Assembly: GCA_016000265.1 (NCBI GenBank)
Contig: JAECRL010000010.1
Location: 62,001-126,000, forward strand
Direction: 5' to 3'
Length of the DNA stretch: 64,000 nucleotides
DNA from: Burkholderiales bacterium
Lineage (GTDB): Bacteria > Pseudomonadota > Gammaproteobacteria > Burkholderiales > Burkholderiaceae_C
The number at the start of each line of letters is the position of its first letter. Within the stretch, counting starts at the first letter, position 1. Made by a program: the position numbers and the translations under genes. The notes under the pieces are model-generated. The model was given only the letters and a program-made list of their open reading frames with translations. It did no database searches and was not told the DNA's origin. This document shows positions 29,814 through 39,276 of this stretch, piece by piece.

Positions 29814-31322
29814 ATGATGGATGTATTCGCAGACATCGGCCTGGGCGTGCAAACGGCCCTGAGCCTGCACAACCTGCTTTATTGCCTGCTGGGCGTTTTC
29901 CTGGGCACGGCCATCGGCGTGCTGCCCGGGCTGGGGCCGATCGCCACGATCGCGATGCTGCTGCCGGTCACCTTCGGGCTGGACGCCACGGCCTCGCTGA
30001 TCATGCTCGCGGGCATCTACTACGGGGCCCAGTACGGGGGCTCGACCACCGCCATCCTGGTGAACCTGCCGGGTGAATCATCGTCGGTCGTGACCGCGCT
30101 CGATGGCTACCAGATGGCGCGCAAAGGCCGAGCCGGCGCGGCCCTGGCGACCGCGGCCATCGGCTCCTTCGTGGCCGGCACCATCGCCACGGTCATCATC
30201 GCCTTGTTCGCCCCGCCGCTGGCCGAAGTCGCCTTGAAGTTCGGGCCGGCGGAGTACTTCTCGCTGATGGTCCTGGGCCTGGTCGCCTCGGTCGTGCTGG
30301 CGCACGGCTCGCTGCTCAAGGCCATCGGCATGATCTTGCTGGGGCTTTTGGTCAGCACCATCGGCACGGACGTGAACTCCGGCTCGCAGCGCTACACCTT
30401 CGACATCCCCGAGATGGCCGACGGCATCAGCTTCGTGGTCATCGCCATGGGCATGTTCGGCCTGGGCGAGATCATCCGCGAACTGGAACACGAGTCCACC
30501 CGCAGCGTGCTGATGACCAAGGTCACCGGGCTGATGCCCACCAAGGACGACCTCAAGCGCATCGTCGGCCCCATCATGCGCGGCACGGCCCTGGGCTCGC
30601 TGCTGGGCATCCTGCCCGGTGGTGGCGCCATGCTGGCCTCGTTCTCGGCCTACTCGCTCGAGAAGAAGATTTCGAAGAACGGCGCCGAGTTCGGCAAAGG
30701 CGCCATCGAAGGCGTGGCGGCCCCGGAGTCGGCCAACAACGCAGGCGCACAGACCTCGTTCATCCCGATGCTGACGCTGGGCATCCCCTCCAACCCCGTG
30801 ATGGCACTCATGATCGGCGCCATGATCATCCAGGGCATCCAGCCCGGCCCCAGCGTCATGACGGAGCAGCCCGCGCTGTTCTGGGGGATGATCGTCTCGA
30901 TGTGGGTGGGCAACGTCTTCCTCATCATCCTCAACCTGCCGATGATCGGCCTGTGGGTGAAGATGATCTCGATCCCCTACCGCGTGCTCTACCCGATCAT
31001 CCTGGCGTTCTGCGGCATCGGCGTCTTCAGCGTCAACAACTCCACGTTCGACGTCTACCTGATGGCGCTCTTCGGTGTGATGGGCTACGTCTTCTCCAAG
31101 CTGGAGTGCGAACCTGCCCCCATGCTGATGGCCTACGTGCTGGGCTCCATGATGGAGGAGTACCTGCGCCGCGCGCTGCTGCTGTCCCGAGGCGACCCCA
31201 TGGTCTTCCTGGAGCGACCCATCAGCCTGACCATGCTGCTGCTGGCCGCCGCCGCCCTGGCGATGGTTCTGATGCCCGCCATCCGCAACAAGCGTGAACA
31301 GGCTTTCGCCGAGGAGGAGTGA
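29814..31322 (+). CDS. tctA: TTT transporter large membrane subunit TctA
   Basis: A 502-residue inner-membrane protein with about 12 transmembrane segments, the pore-forming subunit of the TTT system, driven by an ion gradient. Family motifs are GVLPGLGPIATIAMLLPVTF, YYGAQYGGSTTAILVNLPGE, LDGYQMARKGRAGAALATAA, and EGVAAPESANNAGAQTSFIP followed by LTLGIPSNPVMALM. Two ATG codons are adjacent (29814 and 29817). It is the last gene of the operon. I see no convincing terminator before the glycine riboswitch promoter 34 bases downstream. Confidence 0.96.
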   Translation: MMDVFADIGLGVQTALSLHNLLYCLLGVFLGTAIGVLPGLGPIATIAMLLPVTFGLDATASLIMLAGIYYGAQYGGSTTAILVNLPGESSSVVTALDGYQMARKGRAGAALATAAIGSFVAGTIATVIIALFAPPLAEVALKFGPAEYFSLMVLGLVASVVLAHGSLLKAIGMILLGLLVSTIGTDVNSGSQRYTFDIPEMADGISFVVIAMGMFGLGEIIRELEHESTRSVLMTKVTGLMPTKDDLKRIVGPIMRGTALGSLLGILPGGGAMLASFSAYSLEKKISKNGAEFGKGAIEGVAAPESANNAGAQTSFIPMLTLGIPSNPVMALMIGAMIIQGIQPGPSVMTEQPALFWGMIVSMWVGNVFLIILNLPMIGLWVKMISIPYRVLYPIILAFCGIGVFSVNNSTFDVYLMALFGVMGYVFSKLECEPAPMLMAYVLGSMMEEYLRRALLLSRGDPMVFLERPISLTMLLLAAAALAMVLMPAIRNKREQAFAEEE

Positions 31323-31355
31323 CGCCACCAGAGCTCACCGGCGCTCACCAGCGCT

Positions 31356-31361
31356 TATAAT
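31356..31361 (+). promoter_or_regulatory. gcv operon promoter -10 box
   Basis: A perfect TATAAT lies 10 bases upstream of the first aptamer of the glycine riboswitch, placing transcription start at the aptamer's 5' edge. No good -35 box is present at 17 bases upstream. Confidence 0.6.
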
Positions 31362-31371
31362 CAAGGTTGCT

Positions 31372-31613
31372 AGGAGAGAACCCGCACCAGCGTGCGGGTC
31401 GCCGAAGGCGCAGGGCCCGCTCACCCCGGTGAGCCGCCCGAACGCTCAGGCAAAAGGACTGGCAAACACGGCCTGTGATGGGCCGTGATCCTCACTGGAG
31501 AGAGCCCGGAGGCGCTGCCCGACAGCGCGAGCCGGGCCACCGAAGGGGCAAGCCTCAACCGCGGCGCAATCGCGCCGCGAGGGGTCAATCTCTCAGGTAA
31601 AGCGGACAGAGGG
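31372..31613 (+). ncRNA. tandem glycine riboswitch
   Basis: Two consecutive glycine aptamers fill most of the 375-base gap before gcvT. Aptamer 1 (about 31372-31462) runs from AGGAGAGAACC through GCCGAAGGCGCAGG to CTCAGGCAAAAGGACTG. Aptamer 2 (about 31494-31613) runs from CACTGGAGAGAGCCC through CCACCGAAGGGGCAAGC to CTCTCAGGTAAAGCGGACAG. Such cis-acting RNAs turn on glycine cleavage genes when glycine is plentiful. The stretch from 31614 to the gcvT ATG at 31698 would be the expression platform. No intrinsic terminator with a T-run is seen there, so control of translation initiation is more likely than attenuation. Confidence 0.92.
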
Positions 31614-31697
31614 GGCAAGCGGAAGTTCAACGGGCTCCCCACGGGGCTGGCTGAACGGATCAAACCCTGCCCTTCCGGCCTCAGGTCGGCTTTCGTC

Positions 31698-32831
31698 ATG
31701 TCCGAAAACGCTCCCCCGTCCGCCCCGCTGCTGACCACCCCGCTGCACTCACTGCACATCGAACTCGGCGCCCGCATGGTGCCTTTCGGTGGCTACGACA
31801 TGCCCGTGCAGTACCCCAAGGGCATCCTCGCCGAGCACCGCCACACCCGCGTGGCCGCCGGCCTGTTCGACGTCTCGCACATGGGCCAGGTCCTGCTCAA
31901 AGGCGACGGCGCCGATGCGGCCCTGGAGTCCCTGGTGCCCGTGGACATCGTGGACCTGGGGCTTTTCAAGCAACGCTATGCCCTGTTCACCAATGAGGCC
32001 GGCGGCATCCTCGACGACCTGATGGTGACCCGCCGCGAACACGACCTGTTTGTCGTCGTCAACGCCGCCTGCAAGCACCAGGACATCGCCCACCTGCAAA
32101 CGCACATCGGTGCTCGCTGCACGGTCGAGCCCCTGCCCGAGCAGGCCCTGCTGGCCCTGCAAGGCCCGCAAGCCGTCACCGCCCTGGCGCGCCTGAACCC
32201 CGGCGTGCAGCGCCTGGTCTTCATGACCGGCGGTCACTTCGCACTCGACGGCATCGACTGCTTCGTGACCCGCTCGGGCTACACCGGCGAAGACGGCTTC
32301 GAGATCTCCGTGCCGGCCAGCCAGGCCGAGCCACTCGCGCGCGCGCTGCTGGCGCAACCCGAAGTCCAGCCCATCGGCCTGGGGGCGCGCGACACGCTGC
32401 GCCTGGAAGCCGGCCTGTGCCTGTACGGCCACGACATCGACACCACCACCACGCCGGTGGAAGGCTCGTTGACCTGGGCCATCCAGAAGGTGCGCCGCGC
32501 AGGTGGCGCGCGCGCGGGCGGCTACCCCGGTGCTTCCGTGATCGACGCGCAACTGGCCCAAGGCGCCCGCCGCAAACGCGTCGGCCTGATCGGCAGCGAG
32601 CGCGTGCCCGTGCGCGAAGGCGCCCAGTTGGTGGACGCCAGCGGCGCCGTCATCGGCCAGGTCACCAGCGGCTCCCTGGGCCCCAGCGTCAACCAACCCG
32701 TGGCGCTGGCTTACCTGGACCTGGCCCACGCCACCGTCGGCGCGGCCGTCTTCGCGCTGGTGCGCGACAAGAAGGTGCCGCTGAGCGTGACCCCCTTGCC
32801 CTTCGTGCCCAACGGCTACTTCCGCGGCTGA
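31698..32831 (+). CDS. gcvT: glycine cleavage system T protein
   Basis: GcvT is the aminomethyltransferase that passes a one-carbon unit from the lipoylated H protein to tetrahydrofolate. The 377 residues begin MSENAPPSAPLLTTPLHSLH and show the family motifs GARMVPFGGYDMPVQYPKGI, AAGLFDVSHMGQ, RSGYTGEDGFEISVP and ARDTLRLEAGLCLYGHD, with the folate-binding aspartate in the SHMGQ/NAAC region. The frame is open back through the riboswitch, but only the ATG at 31698 gives a normal N-terminus. First gene of gcvTHP. Confidence 0.97.
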   Translation: MSENAPPSAPLLTTPLHSLHIELGARMVPFGGYDMPVQYPKGILAEHRHTRVAAGLFDVSHMGQVLLKGDGADAALESLVPVDIVDLGLFKQRYALFTNEAGGILDDLMVTRREHDLFVVVNAACKHQDIAHLQTHIGARCTVEPLPEQALLALQGPQAVTALARLNPGVQRLVFMTGGHFALDGIDCFVTRSGYTGEDGFEISVPASQAEPLARALLAQPEVQPIGLGARDTLRLEAGLCLYGHDIDTTTTPVEGSLTWAIQKVRRAGGARAGGYPGASVIDAQLAQGARRKRVGLIGSERVPVREGAQLVDASGAVIGQVTSGSLGPSVNQPVALAYLDLAHATVGAAVFALVRDKKVPLSVTPLPFVPNGYFRG

Positions 32832-32956
32832 ACCGGCGCGGCTGAACGACAGAACGACCCGCACGCTCGGGAACCGCAGACGCTGCGAGAATCACGCCCG
32901 TTCGGATCCGATTCGGCTCAAACCCAACACCCCCAACTTCCTCAAGGACGTCCCTC

Positions 32957-33331
32957 ATGACCATCAAGTACACGCCCGACCACGAGTGGCTGAAGATCGA
33001 AGCCGACGGCACCGCCATCGTCGGCATCACCCACCACGCCCAGGATGCCCTCGGTGACGTGGTCTTCGTGGACCTGCCCGCCGTGGGCGCCACCTTCAAG
33101 GCCAAGGACGTGGCCGGTGTGGTCGAGTCCGTCAAGGCCGCCGCCGACGTCTACATGCCCGTCAACGGCGAGATCGTCGAAGTCAACGAAGGCCTGCGCG
33201 ACGACCCGGCCCTGGCCAACACCGACCCGACCGGCGCCGGCTGGTTCTTCAAGGTCAAGCTCAGCAACCCCGCCGAGCTGGACGCTTTGATGGACAAGAC
33301 CGCCTACGACGAGCTGCTCAAGAACGCCTGA
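32957..33331 (+). CDS. gcvH: glycine cleavage system H protein
   Basis: GcvH is the lipoyl carrier protein that shuttles the aminomethyl group between P, T and L proteins. The 124 residues include [21 protein letters not shown], the lipoylation site lysine in [19 protein letters not shown], and [20 protein letters not shown]. Length is standard. An AAGGA sequence precedes the ATG. It lies 125 bases after gcvT and 64 before gcvP. Confidence 0.97.
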   Translation: MTIKYTPDHEWLKIEADGTAIVGITHHAQDALGDVVFVDLPAVGATFKAKDVAGVVESVKAAADVYMPVNGEIVEVNEGLRDDPALANTDPTGAGWFFKVKLSNPAELDALMDKTAYDELLKNA

Positions 33332-33395
33332 GCGAAGCCCCGCTTCCCCGCTCAAGGGGTGCGGCCCTGAGCCCGCCGCACCCGAATCCCACCCG

Positions 33396-36323
33396 ATGCC
33401 GAACACCATGACCCACGCCGCCCTGACTTCCCTCGCCAGCCTGTCGCAACTGGAAAACGCGACCGAGTTCCAAGCCCGCCACCTGGGCCCCTGGGAAGCC
33501 GAGCAGGCCAGCATGCTGTCCGTCATCGGGGCGGCCTCGCGCGAGGCGCTGATGCAGGCCGTCGTGCCCGAGACCATTCGCCGCACCGCGCCGATGGCCC
33601 TGCCCGAGCCGCTCACCGAGGCCCAGGCCCTGGCCGAGCTCAAGGCCATCGCGCAGCAAAACAAGGTCATGCGCAACTGCATCGGCCAGGGCTACTTCAA
33701 CACGCTCACGCCCGGCGTCATCCTGCGCAACATCCTCGAGAACCCCGCCTGGTACACGGCCTACACGCCTTACCAGGCCGAGATCTCGCAAGGCCGCATG
33801 GAGGCCCTGGTCAACTTCCAGACCATGGTCACCGACCTGACCGGCATGGCGATCGCCAACGCCTCGATGCTCGACGAGTCCACCGCCGCCGCCGAGGCCA
33901 TGACCCTGGCCGCCCGCGTGGGCAAGAGCCAGTCCATGCGCTTCGTGGTCTGCCACGACGTGCTGCCCCAGACGCTGGAGGTGGTGCAGACGCGCGCTCA
34001 ACCCTTGGGCATCCAGGTGGACGTGGTCCACGCCGCGCAGCTGGTCGAGCACCTGCGCAGTCACGACTGCTTCGCCGCGCTGATGCAGTACCCCGGCCTC
34101 AACGGCCAGGTGCGTGACCTCACCCCCCTGATCGACTCCCTGCACGCCCAAGGCGCCATGGCCATCGTGGCGGCCGACCTGCTGGCCCTGACGCTGCTGA
34201 AGTCGCCCGGCGAGATGGGCGCCGACATCGCCTGTGGCACCACCCAGCGCTTCGGCATGCCCATGGGCAACGGCGGCCCGCACGCCGCCTACTTGGCCAC
34301 GCAAGACGCCTTCAAGCGCTCACTGCCCGGTCGCCTGGTTGGCGTCAGCATCGACAGCCACGGCAACCCCGCCTACCGCCTGGCCCTTCAGACCCGCGAG
34401 CAACACATCCGCCGCGAAAAAGCCACTTCCAACATCTGCACGGCGCAGGTGCTGCCGGCCGTCATCGCCAGCATGTACGCCGTCTACCATGGCCCCGAAG
34501 GCCTCAAGCGCATCGCCCAGCGCGTGACCGCCTACGCATCCATCCTGGCCGCTGGCCTGAAGCAGCTCGGCCGCGAACTGCTGCACGACACCTGGTTCGA
34601 CACCCTGCACGTGCGCTGCGCCAGCCCGGCTGAGCGCGACCAACTGCTGGCCTCCGCCGTCGCCCAGGGCATGAACCTGCGCGCCGCCAGCGCCGACACG
34701 CTGGGCATCTCGCTGGACGAGACCACCACCCGCGCCGACCTGGCCGACCTGCTGAGCGTGTTCGCCGCCGGCAAAGCCGTGCCCGGCATCGACCAACTGG
34801 CTGCCACCGCCACCCTGGGCCTGCCCGAGGGCCTGCGCCGCACCAGCGCCTACCTGACGCACCCGGTCTTCAACACCCACCACTCCGAGACGGAGATGCT
34901 GCGCTACATCCGCGCCCTGTCCGACAAGGACCTGGCCCTGGACCGCACCATGATCCCGCTGGGCTCGTGCACCATGAAGCTCAACGCCACCAGCGAGATG
35001 ATCCCCATCACCTGGCCGGAGTTCGCGCACATCCACCCCTTCGCGCCGCGTGAGCAGCTCAAGGGCTACGAGCTGCTCGACCAGCAGCTGTGCGCCTGGC
35101 TGTCGCAGGCCACGGGTTACGCCGGCATCAGCCTGCAGCCCAACGCCGGTTCGCAAGGCGAGTACGCCGGCCTGCTGGTCATCAAGGCCTGGCACGAATC
35201 GCGTGGCGAAGGCCACCGCGACATCTGCCTGATCCCCGAGTCGGCACACGGCACCAACCCGGCGAGCGCCCACATGGTCGGCATGAAGGTCGTGGTCACC
35301 AAGTGCGACGCCAACGGCAACGTCGACCTCGACGACCTGCGCGCCAAGTGCGAGGCCCACAGCGCCAACCTGGCCGCGGTGATGATCACCTACCCGTCCA
35401 CCTACGGCGTGTTCGAAACCCGCGTCACCGAGCTGTGCAAGCTGGTGCACGAACACGGTGGCCGCGTCTACGTCGACGGCGCCAACATGAACGCCCTCGT
35501 CGGCCTGGCCGCACCGGGCCAGTTCGGCGGCGACGTCAGCCACCTCAACCTGCACAAGACCTTCTGCATCCCCCACGGCGGTGGCGGCCCCGGCGTCGGC
35601 CCCGTCTGCGTGGTCGATGACCTCGTGCCCTTCCTGCCCGCACACCGCTCGGCCGGCATCGGCGGCGAACAGCAGGTGGGCGCCGTCAGCGCCGCACCGC
35701 TGGGCAACGCCGCCGTGCTGCCCATCAGCTGGATGTACATCCGCATGATGGGCGAGGCGGGCCTGAAGGCCGCCACCGAGGTCGCCATCCTCAACGCCAA
35801 CTACGTGGCCGCCCGCCTGGCCGACCACTACGACATCCACTTCAGCGGTGGCAGCGACAGCATCAGGGGCGGCGGCGTCGCGCACGAGTGCATCCTGGAC
35901 CTGCGCCCCTTGAAAGACAGCAGCGGCGTCTCCGCCGAAGACGTGGCCAAGCGTCTGATCGACTACGGCTTCCACGCGCCCACGCTGAGCTTCCCCGTGG
36001 CCGGCACCCTCATGGTCGAGCCCACGGAGAGCGAGTCGCAAGTCGAGCTGGACCGCTTCTGCGACGCCATGATCGCCATCCGACAAGAGATCCGTCAGGT
36101 CGAACAAGGCCAACTGCCCCAGGACGACAACCCGCTGAAAAATGCGCCGCACACGGCCGCCAGCCTGCTGGGTGGCGACTGGGCCCACGCCTACAGCCGC
36201 GAGGCCGCCGCTTACCCGGTGGCCAGCCTGCGCCAGCAGAAATACTGGTCTCCCGTGGGACGGGTCGACAACGTGCATGGCGACCGCAACCTGTTTTGCA
36301 GCTGCCTGCCTGTGGGCGACTGA
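33396..36323 (+). CDS. gcvP: glycine dehydrogenase (decarboxylating), P protein
   Basis: GcvP is the PLP enzyme that decarboxylates glycine and loads the aminomethyl group on GcvH. The 975 residues are the fused (alpha plus beta) form. The N-terminal half carries [21 protein letters not shown] and [28 protein letters not shown]. The C-terminal half carries [40 protein letters not shown] and the PLP lysine in [21 protein letters not shown]. Normal length is about 950-970. A second ATG at 33408 is an alternative start. The operon lacks the lpd (L protein) gene, which is usually shared with other dehydrogenases. Confidence 0.97.
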   Translation: MPNTMTHAALTSLASLSQLENATEFQARHLGPWEAEQASMLSVIGAASREALMQAVVPETIRRTAPMALPEPLTEAQALAELKAIAQQNKVMRNCIGQGYFNTLTPGVILRNILENPAWYTAYTPYQAEISQGRMEALVNFQTMVTDLTGMAIANASMLDESTAAAEAMTLAARVGKSQSMRFVVCHDVLPQTLEVVQTRAQPLGIQVDVVHAAQLVEHLRSHDCFAALMQYPGLNGQVRDLTPLIDSLHAQGAMAIVAADLLALTLLKSPGEMGADIACGTTQRFGMPMGNGGPHAAYLATQDAFKRSLPGRLVGVSIDSHGNPAYRLALQTREQHIRREKATSNICTAQVLPAVIASMYAVYHGPEGLKRIAQRVTAYASILAAGLKQLGRELLHDTWFDTLHVRCASPAERDQLLASAVAQGMNLRAASADTLGISLDETTTRADLADLLSVFAAGKAVPGIDQLAATATLGLPEGLRRTSAYLTHPVFNTHHSETEMLRYIRALSDKDLALDRTMIPLGSCTMKLNATSEMIPITWPEFAHIHPFAPREQLKGYELLDQQLCAWLSQATGYAGISLQPNAGSQGEYAGLLVIKAWHESRGEGHRDICLIPESAHGTNPASAHMVGMKVVVTKCDANGNVDLDDLRAKCEAHSANLAAVMITYPSTYGVFETRVTELCKLVHEHGGRVYVDGANMNALVGLAAPGQFGGDVSHLNLHKTFCIPHGGGGPGVGPVCVVDDLVPFLPAHRSAGIGGEQQVGAVSAAPLGNAAVLPISWMYIRMMGEAGLKAATEVAILNANYVAARLADHYDIHFSGGSDSIRGGGVAHECILDLRPLKDSSGVSAEDVAKRLIDYGFHAPTLSFPVAGTLMVEPTESESQVELDRFCDAMIAIRQEIRQVEQGQLPQDDNPLKNAPHTAASLLGGDWAHAYSREAAAYPVASLRQQKYWSPVGRVDNVHGDRNLFCSCLPVGD

Positions 36324-36367
36324 GCGAGCTGGACGGCGCCGCAGAGCGTTCGGGATCGCCTTGACGA

Positions 36368-36396
36368 TTGACGCCCGCCTGACTCCGCAATACCCT
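36368..36396 (+). promoter_or_regulatory. possible promoter of the hybrid kinase gene
   Basis: TTGACG (36368-36373) is separated by 17 bases from TACCCT (36391-36396) in the 235-base gap after gcvP. A second TTGACG begins at 36361. The -35 box is good and the -10 box poor. Nothing else is recognised in this gap. Confidence 0.35.
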
Positions 36397-36558
36397 AAGC
36401 CGACTGTGGACGCATCAGGGGCCTCAACCGAGGCTCCGTGATGCCGACCAGCGCAATGGGCATGGCCACCTGAGACCCCATCAGGCCGGTGCGCGCCCCT
36501 GAAAGTGCAGTGCGTGCGCGGCCGTGGTCCGCGCGTTTCGCCCACCGCAGGAGGCCCG

Positions 36559-39276
36559 ATGTGTTCTGCGCAGTCGCATGAAAGTGACCCCAGGCGTTTC
36601 GTCCCGTCTCACGCCAGCCTCTGCCTGGCGCTCCATGCCGCTCAGGCCGGCATCTGGGAATGGGACCTGAGCAGCAACGTCAACCGCTGGTCCGACGAAA
36701 TCTGGGCGCTCTACGGCCTGGATCCGAGCCAACACCCCGCCTCTTACGAAAGCTGGCTGGCCAGCATCCACCCGGACGACCAGGCCCACGCACAAGCCGT
36801 CGTCACCGCAGCCGCGAACCAGCTCGAAGCCTTCGAAACCGAGTGGCGCACCCACCCGGACAACGGCCCGCAGCGCTGGATCCTCAGCCGCGGCCAGCCC
36901 AGCGTCACGCCGGACGGGCACACCCAGCGCTACGTCGGCATCGTGCTGGACATCACCGAGCGCAAAACCGCCGAAGAAGCGGTTCAAGGGCTCAACGCCG
37001 AACTCGAGCGGCGCGTGACCGACCGCACCCAGGCCCTCAGCGAGCACCAGCGCCTGCTGCAAACCATGCTCGACGGGGTGCCCGGGCTGGTCGGCTACTG
37101 GGACCACCAGGGCCTCAACCGCTTCGCCAACCAGGCCTATCGGGAGTGGTTCGGCGTGACCCCCGAAGAAATCCAGGGGCGACACATCCGGGACCTGCTC
37201 GGCCCGGACCTCTACGCCCGCAACCGCCCCTACATCGAAGGGGCCCTGCGCGGAGAGCGCCAGTGCTTCTTGCGCGACATCCCCGTGCCCGGCACGCCCG
37301 ACGCTTTCCGCATCAGCGAAGCCCACTACCTGCCTGACATCGACAAGGGCGTCGTCCGAGGCTTCCTCGTCCTGGTGCTCGACGTCACGCAGGTGAAGAA
37401 GGCCGAACTCGCCGCGCGCCAGGCGAGCCACGCCAAATCCGAGTTCCTGGCCAACGTCAGCCACGAACTGCGCACCCCGCTCAACGCCATGTTCGGGTTG
37501 GCGCAGATCGGCGCGCGCGACGCCAGCGGCACGAGGGCCGCCCGCACCTTCCAGCAGATCCTGGAGTCCGGTCAGCACTTGCTGGCGCTCATCAACGACG
37601 TGCTCGACTTCTCCAAAATCGAAGCCGGCAAGCTTCAGCTGCAGCGGCACGCCATCGACATGGGGCAACTCATCGAGCAGGTGGTCGGCCTGACCTGGCT
37701 GCGGGCCGCCACCAAAGGGCTGAACCTCGTCATCACCGAAAGCCCAGGCTTGCCGCTGCGGGCACAAGGTGACGGCAACCGAATCGCCCAGATCCTGGTC
37801 AACCTCGTCACCAACGCCATCAAGTTCACCGACCAGGGAGACGTCCGCATGGCCTTGCGTCGCGAGGGCGAGGACCTCGTCGTCGTCGTGACGGACACGG
37901 GCATCGGCATCCACGCCAGCCGACTGCCCGACCTCTTCCAGCCCTTCGTTCAGGCCCACGACGAACGCAGCCACCCAGGCGGCACGGGCTTGGGCCTGGC
38001 CATCTGCCAGAGGCTGGCCCAGCTGATGGGGGGGCAGGTTGCCGTGCGCAGCGAGGTCGGCGTGGGCAGCGAGTTCACGCTGCGCATCCCGCTGGAAGAC
38101 GCCGAGGCCGCCGACTTCCACGAACTCGACGGGCTGCTGGCCATCGGCTTCCCACCCGCCCTGCGCGACACCCTGTGCCGGGCCCTGCGCGAGCGGGGCT
38201 GCCAGGTCCGCTGGAGCGACGAACTGCCCCCCTGCGCCGCCAGCGACCAGCCCCTGCTCATCCATGAACACGCCTTGCCTCACACCCCCATCCCCACACT
38301 CAACCGGATGCTGGCCCATGGGCAGAAGCTGATCGTCCACCTGCAACAGGGCCCCACGAGCCCCGTGTGCCCCAGCGGCACGCCCTTGCACGACGAGGCC
38401 GTCATCCTCAGCGGCCCCTTGAGCCCGATGCGCCTGCTGCATGCCGTGCGCCAACAACCCACGCCCAGCAAACGCCCCAGCCGCCACCATCGCCTGCCAG
38501 GCCTGCGCATCCTCGCAGCTGAAGACAACCCGGTGAACCGGCTGATCCTGGCTCAGATGCTGGAAAACGAAAGCGCCCACGTGACCTTCGCTTTCGACGG
38601 CGCACAAGCCGTCGAGCGCGTTCGCAACCAAGGTCTCGAGCCCTTCGACGTGGTGCTGTGCGACATCCAGATGCCGGTGATGGACGGCTATGAAGCCACC
38701 CGCCAGATGCACACCCTGGACCCGACGCTGCCCGTCATCGGCTTGACGGCCCACGCCTTCAACCAGGCGCGCCAGTTGGCCGCCGAAGCGGGCATGGTCG
38801 AGTACCTCACCAAGCCCTACATGCTGGATACACTCGTCGAAGTTGTGCAACGACACGCGCGTCACGCGCGCAGCCGCGAGATGCCACACACCCAGATGCC
38901 GACCCTGACCCCTCAGCCCGTCCCCGACGCCAGCGAACAGACGGACTGGGCCGCCATGCGCCATCACTTCGGGGCACAACCCGCCCTGCTCGCCCAGCTC
39001 AAAGCCGTGGCGGAGCAGTCCCTGCCTGGGGTGCAGGCCCAGCTCACGCGGGCCCGCGAAGCGGCCGACACCGTGGCACTCGCCAAGGTGGCCCACGAGA
39101 TCAAAGGCATCGCCCTCAACCTGCGCGCCGCCAGCCTGTCGAGGCTGGCGGCCCACACGCAGGAGCGGGCCCGGCAAGGTGCCCCCGAGAGCCTTCTCAG
39201 CGCCGAAGACCTCAGTCAGGCCCTCGCCACGTTCCTGGACGACATGCGAAGCGCCGAGGTCGCGCCCACTCAGTAA
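36559..39276 (+). CDS. soluble PAS hybrid histidine kinase with HPt domain
   Basis: A 905-residue phosphorelay protein without transmembrane segments, so cytoplasmic. Domain order is PAS (about 15-140, ending VGIVLDITERK), a short coiled coil, PAS (about 170-285), HisKA with the phosphorylated histidine near 300 in FLANVSHELRTPLNAM, HATPase (VNLVTNAIKFTDQG, DTGIGI, GGTGLGLAICQRL), and a region at about 520-640 resembling a receiver fold without its aspartate. A true receiver follows (about 648-770, aspartate near 700 in VVLCDIQMPVMDGYEA), then an HPt domain (about 795-905) with its histidine in VAHEIKGIALNLRA. The ATG at 36559 is chosen because AGGAGG stands 6 bases before it. No partner regulator gene is adjacent. 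It overlaps the convergent ppsR by 7 bases. Confidence 0.92.
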   Translation: MCSAQSHESDPRRFVPSHASLCLALHAAQAGIWEWDLSSNVNRWSDEIWALYGLDPSQHPASYESWLASIHPDDQAHAQAVVTAAANQLEAFETEWRTHPDNGPQRWILSRGQPSVTPDGHTQRYVGIVLDITERKTAEEAVQGLNAELERRVTDRTQALSEHQRLLQTMLDGVPGLVGYWDHQGLNRFANQAYREWFGVTPEEIQGRHIRDLLGPDLYARNRPYIEGALRGERQCFLRDIPVPGTPDAFRISEAHYLPDIDKGVVRGFLVLVLDVTQVKKAELAARQASHAKSEFLANVSHELRTPLNAMFGLAQIGARDASGTRAARTFQQILESGQHLLALINDVLDFSKIEAGKLQLQRHAIDMGQLIEQVVGLTWLRAATKGLNLVITESPGLPLRAQGDGNRIAQILVNLVTNAIKFTDQGDVRMALRREGEDLVVVVTDTGIGIHASRLPDLFQPFVQAHDERSHPGGTGLGLAICQRLAQLMGGQVAVRSEVGVGSEFTLRIPLEDAEAADFHELDGLLAIGFPPALRDTLCRALRERGCQVRWSDELPPCAASDQPLLIHEHALPHTPIPTLNRMLAHGQKLIVHLQQGPTSPVCPSGTPLHDEAVILSGPLSPMRLLHAVRQQPTPSKRPSRHHRLPGLRILAAEDNPVNRLILAQMLENESAHVTFAFDGAQAVERVRNQGLEPFDVVLCDIQMPVMDGYEATRQMHTLDPTLPVIGLTAHAFNQARQLAAEAGMVEYLTKPYMLDTLVEVVQRHARHARSREMPHTQMPTLTPQPVPDASEQTDWAAMRHHFGAQPALLAQLKAVAEQSLPGVQAQLTRAREAADTVALAKVAHEIKGIALNLRAASLSRLAAHTQERARQGAPESLLSAEDLSQALATFLDDMRSAEVAPTQ

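Noticed and set aside
31485-31697. In-frame extension of gcvT back to 31485
   Set aside because: This stretch is the second glycine aptamer and its platform. The encoded residues have no counterpart in GcvT, whose normal N-terminus begins at 31698.
34320-36545. 741-codon minus-strand frame opposite gcvP, with similar long frames opposite the hybrid kinase (36481-39177) and ppsA (40177-42666)
   Set aside because: All are mirror frames of conserved genes with low-complexity composition and no ribosome-binding site or domain.
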